In this document: one piece after another, positions 57,925 to 64,000 of the stretch
How positions within the stretch are numbered: position 1 is the stretch's first letter
Layout of the letters: every line of letters starts with the position of its first letter
NCBI RefSeq assembly: GCF_963576615.1
Contig: NC_088708.1
Coordinates: 50,517,196 to 50,581,195 of the forward strand
DNA length: 64,000 nucleotides
From: Watersipora subatra
Lineage: Eukaryota > Bryozoa > Gymnolaemata > Cheilostomatida > Watersiporidae
Reading direction: 5' to 3'
Position numbers and translations under genes: made by a program
Notes under the pieces: model-generated
The model's database searches: none
The model's input: only the letters and a program-made list of their open reading frames with translations
What the model was told of the DNA's origin: nothing

Positions 57925-59194
57925 TCAGAAGACTGAAATTCTTGTGAGATTCAACACTCTCTGCGTTCTGTCTGTAATAGCCGATGTTGTATCTTTGGTT
58001 AACTCTCTAAGACTGTAGTAGCGAATCCAGTAAATCAACAACAAATTTACAATTATTATCGGAAAATTATGATATTGTTCATTGACATAGATCCTAATTC
58101 GGTTTTACATTTTGCGTCACATAGTTAATTTATCCTGCTTGAGTAAGTCAAAACAAGAGTATCCAATTATTGAAATACCAGGATGCTAATTGCATAAATA
58201 AACCAAATCTCTCAGCATGTAAAATTGATATATGGAGGTAAATTCAACTGCATGCTGTAGCTATGTTGTGGTTACAAGGGCTAGTTTTAAAAGTACTAAT
58301 TAGCCTACAGTCCTGGTTGGCAGAATATAAGTTTAGTTGCATTTTCAAACAAGATGAACAAATTTCACGAACAGCTCAATTTACAGATACAATTTGCCCT
58401 TTTGACTTTTTGACAATTTGGCATTTTATCCTTTTCAAGGGACCTTCCATATTTGTAATGAGCTGACCTTCATGGAATCAATAATCAGTCTACAAACTAA
58501 ACATTACTAAATCTACTAAAATCTACAAAATTACTACTCAATCGTGTTCTTCATTATCTTTATTACCTTTGATAGTGCTCTAACTGACTTTCCCTGAATA
58601 ACAGTTTAATAATTTTTGAATAAAAGTTTTAAAAGTTATATATACTAGCCGAACCAAACTCTAAAATAAAATTCTAAAAAATAGCAACTGCAAAAGTTAA
58701 TATTAATAAATGATAAAAATACATACTTAGTTTGTTCCCTGTCATCGGGATAAGGATGGATAAGGACAGCTTAGTGTAGTGGTTTAGTGAGCCTGTCTGT
58801 AGAATGAGAGGTTGCAAGTTCAACTCTAGTGTGATGTGCATTTTGCATGCTATGATTAACCCACTTTAACTGAACAAACCACTGACAGATTACAAATAGA
58901 CACTGAGATTTATATATAATTATAGATATATTCGTTAAAAATTCGAATTTTAATGAAGAGTTAAAAGTTACTGCGGACCAACTGAAATGTATGTTTATAA
59001 TATTCCCTACTTTCTTTTCTTGCATAAAGATTTGCTAAACCTTTGAACAGTCAGCTTATCCTTATGTTTAATACTATTAGTAAACTGTGTGGATAGCCTT
59101 GTAACTGACTTAGATGCACTGTCACATGATCTTGTAAGTTATGATCATCTATTTGCCAACTGCCTTAAAATATCCAACACTCTTATAACATTCT
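57925..59194 (+). repeat. Middle-segment repeat with tRNA-like SINE
   Basis: 57925-58150 matches 4505-4740; 58228-58300 matches 4803-4880; 58320-58620 matches 47030-47350. The SINE-like head lies at about 58771-58830 (tagtgtagtggtttagtgag; aagttcaactc). 59045-59165 is the reverse of 1-110. Confidence 0.75.
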
Positions 59195-60999
59195 TTTGAG
59201 GTTGCTAAGCAACCCTTCCTCGTTACCACCAAATATCATCAGTTTATATGCTTTTACGCTAAAAGAGATTTACTGCATTGGTAGATTAAGTAAAATTTGC
59301 TTCCTTGTTTGTTCAGAAATGATGCTCAGTCATTGGACAATGGCTTAGCCTATCCGTTCTCACCTAATTGAAATGTATGTTAGAGTTTAATAAAGCTAAC
59401 ACTAAGCTATGATATACCTCTATATATGTCAACAGACAGATAAGCCAGACATATTTGGTAAATGTTTTTATAGTTAGAAACAAACATACTTGACACTGTC
59501 TGGTTAAAAAGCACAAATTTAATATGTAGTTTTTATTCTCTTATTCTAGTAATTTTCAAACAAATACAACAACAAAAAATAAACGAAACAAAAATATGAA
59601 TAAGCCTTTTAACATTTTTTACCTCTGATTGGCTGATTGACTGATGGCATGTAAACTAGAGTTTCATGCTCATAATAGCATACATTCTACTGTCATAATC
59701 GCTAGTATGTAGTACTAAGGTGAATTACTACTATACAAACAACTGCAATAATAACATTTAGATAAGAACAGCTATAATAACAATAATAAGAGCAAACACA
59801 ACATGTTAAACAAACATATTAATAACATACCAAATAATTTGAATAATTGATCTGCTCACTTCAGTTTTGTACATATCTGTTAAAAAAGTAATTTAATTAC
59901 AGGAAGTCAGCAAAAATTGCTAATATATTTTTTTAATTTCTGAAAAATCCAATATTACTGCCTAATTACTGTATAATCTTATATACAAATGCATAAAATT
60001 AGTATTAGCTAGTGTAAAGTAATAACAATTTGAAATAGGTTTATAAATATTTAAATAGCGACCTTGGCAAAACAGACTGTGCAAAGTTAAAAAAATGTTA
60101 AGTCTTTCCTAACTTCGGACAGCTATAAAAAACTATTTTGTTTGTGTTATGATCACTAAATTTTAAATGTGTTGTTGTTTAAAAATTTAGCCTGGTGGAA
60201 TATTAATTTTGTGTTCAACCTTGTAAGTGCAAAGTGTTACCGTAAGGTTTAAAATGTGTTGTGGAACAATAAGCCAAGTGATCTTTTGCTGTGGCTGATG
60301 GCATGCAATTGTACCAAGAACCTTTATAGCTGATATAAAAGTTAGGCTGAGCTCCAACAAAACTAGATGACAAAAGTCAGTTTTAGCTGTTGTGTCTTTC
60401 TAGTAAGAATTGTGGTCATAAAATCAAAAAAACTTCTTTAGCTACAAACTTTAACAGATTTAGCAAAAGGAACTCTACTCTACACAAGAGCAGGGATTTA
60501 GGCCAATAAATGAGTGAATGCATATTTATCTTGAGAGTCACTGATTATGAGCTGGTCACCTTGCCATCTTACATGATATTAATGATATGTGAAGACATTA
60601 TTGACAGGTTTCTAAGCAACCTGGGGATAGCTAAGACATGTGATATCTTGCCATACTTTACATATTTCAAGATTATCAACCGACTGATAAAGTGAAACTT
60701 ATTTCCTTGTCCATTCTAGAAAATGATCAGTAGTTGGCTGACATCTTGGCCTATCAAACGCCTGCTAGTTGAAAATTATGTTTTATCACAATATTTCACA
60801 AGCACTTCATTTCTTAATTACGAGTGCTACATAGCTTTCAGCAAAACTCTGCCCAGACTTAAAGGCAACACTTTATTCGAACATAACATACGTGCATATT
60901 TGCTGATTGCAAATCTTTAGAAATGTGTTCAAAAAGAGAATATATGAAATTTTTATTATTCGGTGTAGCGCTGTTTATGCTTTATTTCACAGGACTTGT
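59195..60999 (-). repeat. Arm repeat, reverse, shortened copy
   Basis: Starts at GTTGCTAAGCAAC (59201-59213) and matches 5440-6300 and then about 7600-8600, lacking the middle. No coding seen. Confidence 0.75.
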
Positions 61000-62169
61000 A
61001 TGACTAGCATGTTTACTAAAAAATTAACGACAGAGCTTAATAATTAAATCTAGGTGATTGGGTCAAATGAAACTTATTGGAAAACTGAACTATAGGGTTG
61101 CTGGAAAAAGGCTTCACACAATCATTGGTGCAGTAAAGTAACAAAACCATCCCAGCTATATTTGTTACCATTGTTAAAGCTTATTCATGAGATATGTTTA
61201 AGAATTTGAATCGTTATTAAAAACGCAAAACTATTACTTCTTTTTTCACACAAAAACCGATTATTTTAATTTTTTAAAGTTTCACTTGTGATTTCTAAAA
61301 ACTGTCCCATAAACAGAAATAAAACATGGATGTTGAAAAAAGGACAACAAATTTCTGTGTAGCTTTATTTGAAATAAAAACATTAATGATTGTTTGCCTT
61401 TTCACTGATGCAAAAGTTATTGAGAATTTTTGAAGACTGCAAGTTTTTGAATGACTAATGATTTACACGCTGAAAAACTCAATCAAAAGAGATAATATCC
61501 TTTTTTAAAACATCAATGAGCTGTTTTCATGGTTACTTCTCTAATGCATTCAAAGTCTAAAAAAATTGTTAAAATGTTGCTCAAATCCAGCGAATACTGA
61601 AGAGTGATTAGTGCTTGACTAGCTAACCATGGTGCCTGTACAGCGCTAGTGTTAGAAAAATCAAAAAACAGTTTATTGTTATTATTGTAATTAAACCCGA
61701 CAGTTATGATTTAGAGAAGCCATACCTTGCAGTGCACTCAAATAGCTAACATTTCTCTCAGTATAACATGACAGAAGAAATATGTATGTTAAGGTTAAAG
61801 AAGTTGACGCTTTATTAAAAGTAAATACTCCAGTACAACAAGTCAGAGTGTGATGGATACAATAACATGTTTTGCAATACCTTTGAACATCTGCAAAATA
61901 AATTGTCAGAATTTTAGTTCTCCGCAATGATAAAGTTAGAAAACCTACAATTTATACAAATAATGTGGATTTCCTTTATTTAAAGGAAATATATATACTT
62001 CAGTGCTACAATTTTGTTAATAAATTCTTATTATTATTTAAGACTATTGACTTGTTTTACACAGATCAGTAAGAGTGTAACTCCTTGCCTCTCATTATAT
62101 AATAAACATGCTACAAAACTATAGTGCTACAATTGTAGACAAGCGTTGATAAATTATTAAATTCGCATC
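61000..62169 (+). repeat. Family C repeat, third copy
   Basis: Matches 17335-18640 (aaaaattaacgacagagct, gtacagcgctagtgttagaa, gtaactccttgcctctcatt). Confidence 0.8.
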
Positions 62170-62450
62170 ACTTTGTTATATTCTATACATAATCTACCTT
62201 CATACATAACACCTTATTATATTCTGTACATAGTCTACCTTAATACATAACACCTTATTATATTCTACACATAGTCTGTCTTAATAATATATGTTATGTT
62301 ATATATTACATAATTCGCTTTATATACAAAACTTTGTAGTATTCTGTACACGATCTGTCCCAATACATGTCACCTTGTTATATTATGTACATACTGTCTC
62401 TTTATACATAACACCTTGCTATATTCTGCATGTCATTCGTTTTAATACAT
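62170..62450 (+). repeat. ataacacctt tandem array
   Basis: About six degenerate units of roughly 40 bases (tacataacaccttattatat, tctgtacatagtctacctta). Confidence 0.85.
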
Positions 62451-62559
62451 TCATTTGGCAGGACACATTTTAAATACTGGAAAACATGCAATACTTTGCT
62501 ATAATCCATTTTAAACATATTTCAGGATTACTACATTTTAATAACTTTCATTCAAGCTC

Positions 62560-62690
62560 TTGTTTTCAGCAGTCTATCATGTTCCTATTTAATCTAATGT
62601 AGACCAAGTTGACAACTACAGATCATTTGCTGAATTAGTTAAGTTTGCTACAATTCTTTTCAATGCTTGTAGTTATGCTAAATATCAACA
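62560..62690 (+). repeat. Family E repeat upstream of the second RGM-like promoter
   Basis: Matches 20190-20310 and the reverse of 40600-40740. Confidence 0.75.
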
Positions 62691-62864
62691 CACATTGTAA
62701 TATTACACTTTATTACACATTATTAAATCTACTGTATCCTTTCGAAAAACAATGAGCATATAAAACGGGTGCTGTGAGTTTGACAATTACAGTTTGTTAG
62801 AAATCCTAATAATAATTTTTACGGTTGACCAATTTTAAAACATATTGCATAGTCCTGGCTTGTG

Positions 62865-62916
62865 ATTGGCTGAGTAAACCTAATCTTTATTTATAGTCTC
62901 TATTCTGCTATAAAAG
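62865..62916 (+). promoter_or_regulatory. CCAAT and TATA boxes of the second RGM-like gene
   Basis: attgg at 62865-62869 and TATAAAAG at 62909-62916, at the same spacing from the start codon as in the first gene. Both elements are unchanged between the copies. Confidence 0.7.
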
Positions 62917-62979
62917 AAGAAGAAAATTGTACACCTTCACACTTGAAGTCTAGTTCTATAACAGACTTTATAACTGAAG

Positions 62980-63010
62980 ATGTCACTCTCTAGAGTTGCT
63001 CTACTCACTG
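62980..63010 (+). CDS. First coding exon of a second RGM-like gene (partial, runs off the window)
   Basis: ATG at 62980 opens a 31-base coding exon that ends at a gtaaga donor (63011). It codes MSLSRVALLT, the same ten residues as the first gene's exon 1, with only two synonymous differences (GCC/GCT, CTT/CTC). The 5' UTR and TATA region are also conserved. Intron 1 continues to the window end; by alignment with 39.2 kb, exon 2 should lie about 100 bases beyond 64000. This could be a working paralog or a truncated copy; the window cannot tell. Confidence 0.75.
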
Positions 63011-64000
63011 GTAAGAATGGAACATTTTATAAATCATAGTTAAATCTGATACCTTAAGTCAGTTTATGAATACTTTTATCAATACAGCTTTAAAATTGAA
63101 GCTCTAGCGCAGCTTGGTGGTGCTACTCTTTGTTATAAAGCTACCTTCAGAAAATTATAACTTTTGCTAACTTGTTCTATCTATGAGTTTGATGTTACTA
63201 TAGTTGTTGGAGGTTGATATTCTTCTATTTGTTTTTGTAAAACAATTACTGCAAGTGTATCACTATAGAAAATCCTAAACAAAGTTATATACGATTAGGC
63301 TTACTAAAGGGCAGTGTTATAATTTTAGATTTTTAATAAAGATGAAAACATTGTAAATATTGTATATTTGATTATCAAATGAATCAGTTTATTTGATTAT
63401 CTATGAACTATACGGTTTTTATTGCCCGGCTTTGTACGGGTAATAGGAAAGTTTTTTGCACAAAAACTTAATTTTAATCAACATGTAGAACATGAACCGC
63501 TCTAACTTTTAAATGAAGGTATTTGTTTATTTTTTTGCATTGTGTTTATTTCTGTGTAATTTATACTTTACCGGCAGCAATGCCTACTACAGCAATATAC
63601 TGATTGCAATAAACTTAGTGGCAATATGAGCTTAAGAAGTTTTTCACATCTGAACACATAATTTTTTGCTAGTATGGCTTTACGCATATTACTAGCTGAA
63701 GTGTTAAGAGTGAAGCTATGGAAGATCGACAGGTTTAATAAGTATGCGCACAGTATATTCAATAGTATAGTCAGTTGAACAGTGTGGTGTATTGGATTAA
63801 TGCCTGTATACAGAACCAGAGATTCAAAGCTCAAATCTAGTACGGAGGAGGTTGTCATTCCTCAAACTTTATCACCATAACTGACAGACAGGCCAACAAA
63901 AGACCAACAAACGTTGAGATTTATATGTATATAGATTTCTATGCAAAAACATTTCAGTATAAGCACCACAGAAGTGAACTTCCATAAAAATTTCTTATAA
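63011..64000 (+). repeat. Intron 1 of the second RGM-like gene (reverse duplicate of 39.2-40.27 kb)
   Basis: Alignable throughout in reverse complement with about 39230-40266. It contains the same SINE-like insert (about 63770-63850) as the first gene's intron. The 96-codon minus-strand ORF at 63568 is not conserved as coding. Confidence 0.8.

Overview
This is AT-rich animal DNA, most likely from a marine invertebrate. Genes are split by GT/AG introns, core promoters carry TATA boxes, and the repeats are Ty3/gypsy retrotransposons, pogo-like and hAT-like MITEs, a PIF1/Helitron helicase remnant and tRNA-derived SINEs. I cannot name the species; a spiralian such as a mollusc or bryozoan is a guess. 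There are no bacterial-type operons, rRNA genes, intact tRNA genes or CRISPR arrays. Most of the window is repeat.

Layout. 0.1-9.2 kb is a giant inverted repeat: two arms of about 3.8 kb around a 1.45 kb spacer with a TA microsatellite. 9.2-12.6 kb holds a foldback repeat, small tandem repeats, a GC-rich minisatellite between direct repeats, and a piece of a PIF1-type helicase. 12.6-13.9 kb holds two small convergent spliced ORFs, one on each strand, which I could not assign to a family. 14.2-20.1 kb is a cluster of nonautonomous DNA transposons (two pogo-like elements, one with a hAT-like MITE nested inside, and a 1 kb TIR element) beside low-copy repeats. 20.4-30.3 kb is repeats, SINE-like pieces, two striking palindromes and unassigned sequence. 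30.7-35.4 kb is an old, broken Ty3/gypsy element on the minus strand. 43-62.7 kb is a mosaic of the same low-copy repeats seen at 0-9 and 17-22 kb, into which a young, nearly intact Ty3/gypsy element (51.5-56.3 kb) has inserted.

The main gene lies at 35.5-40.35 kb on the minus strand. I assembled it from eight exons with consensus splice sites and matching phases. It encodes a 295-residue secreted protein: a signal peptide, a GDPH-containing partial von Willebrand D region like the C-terminal half of repulsive guidance molecules (RGM/hemojuvelin), an RKKR furin-type site, and an extreme Arg/Thr/Pro tail (17 Arg in 39 residues). It has a TATA box, a CCAAT box and a poly(A) signal. A second copy of its promoter and first exon lies on the plus strand at 62.8-63.0 kb; the window ends about 100 bases before its second exon would be expected. 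The two copies are head to head about 22.7 kb apart, at the outer ends of a repeat-rich inverted duplication, which suggests a gene family spread by segmental duplication.
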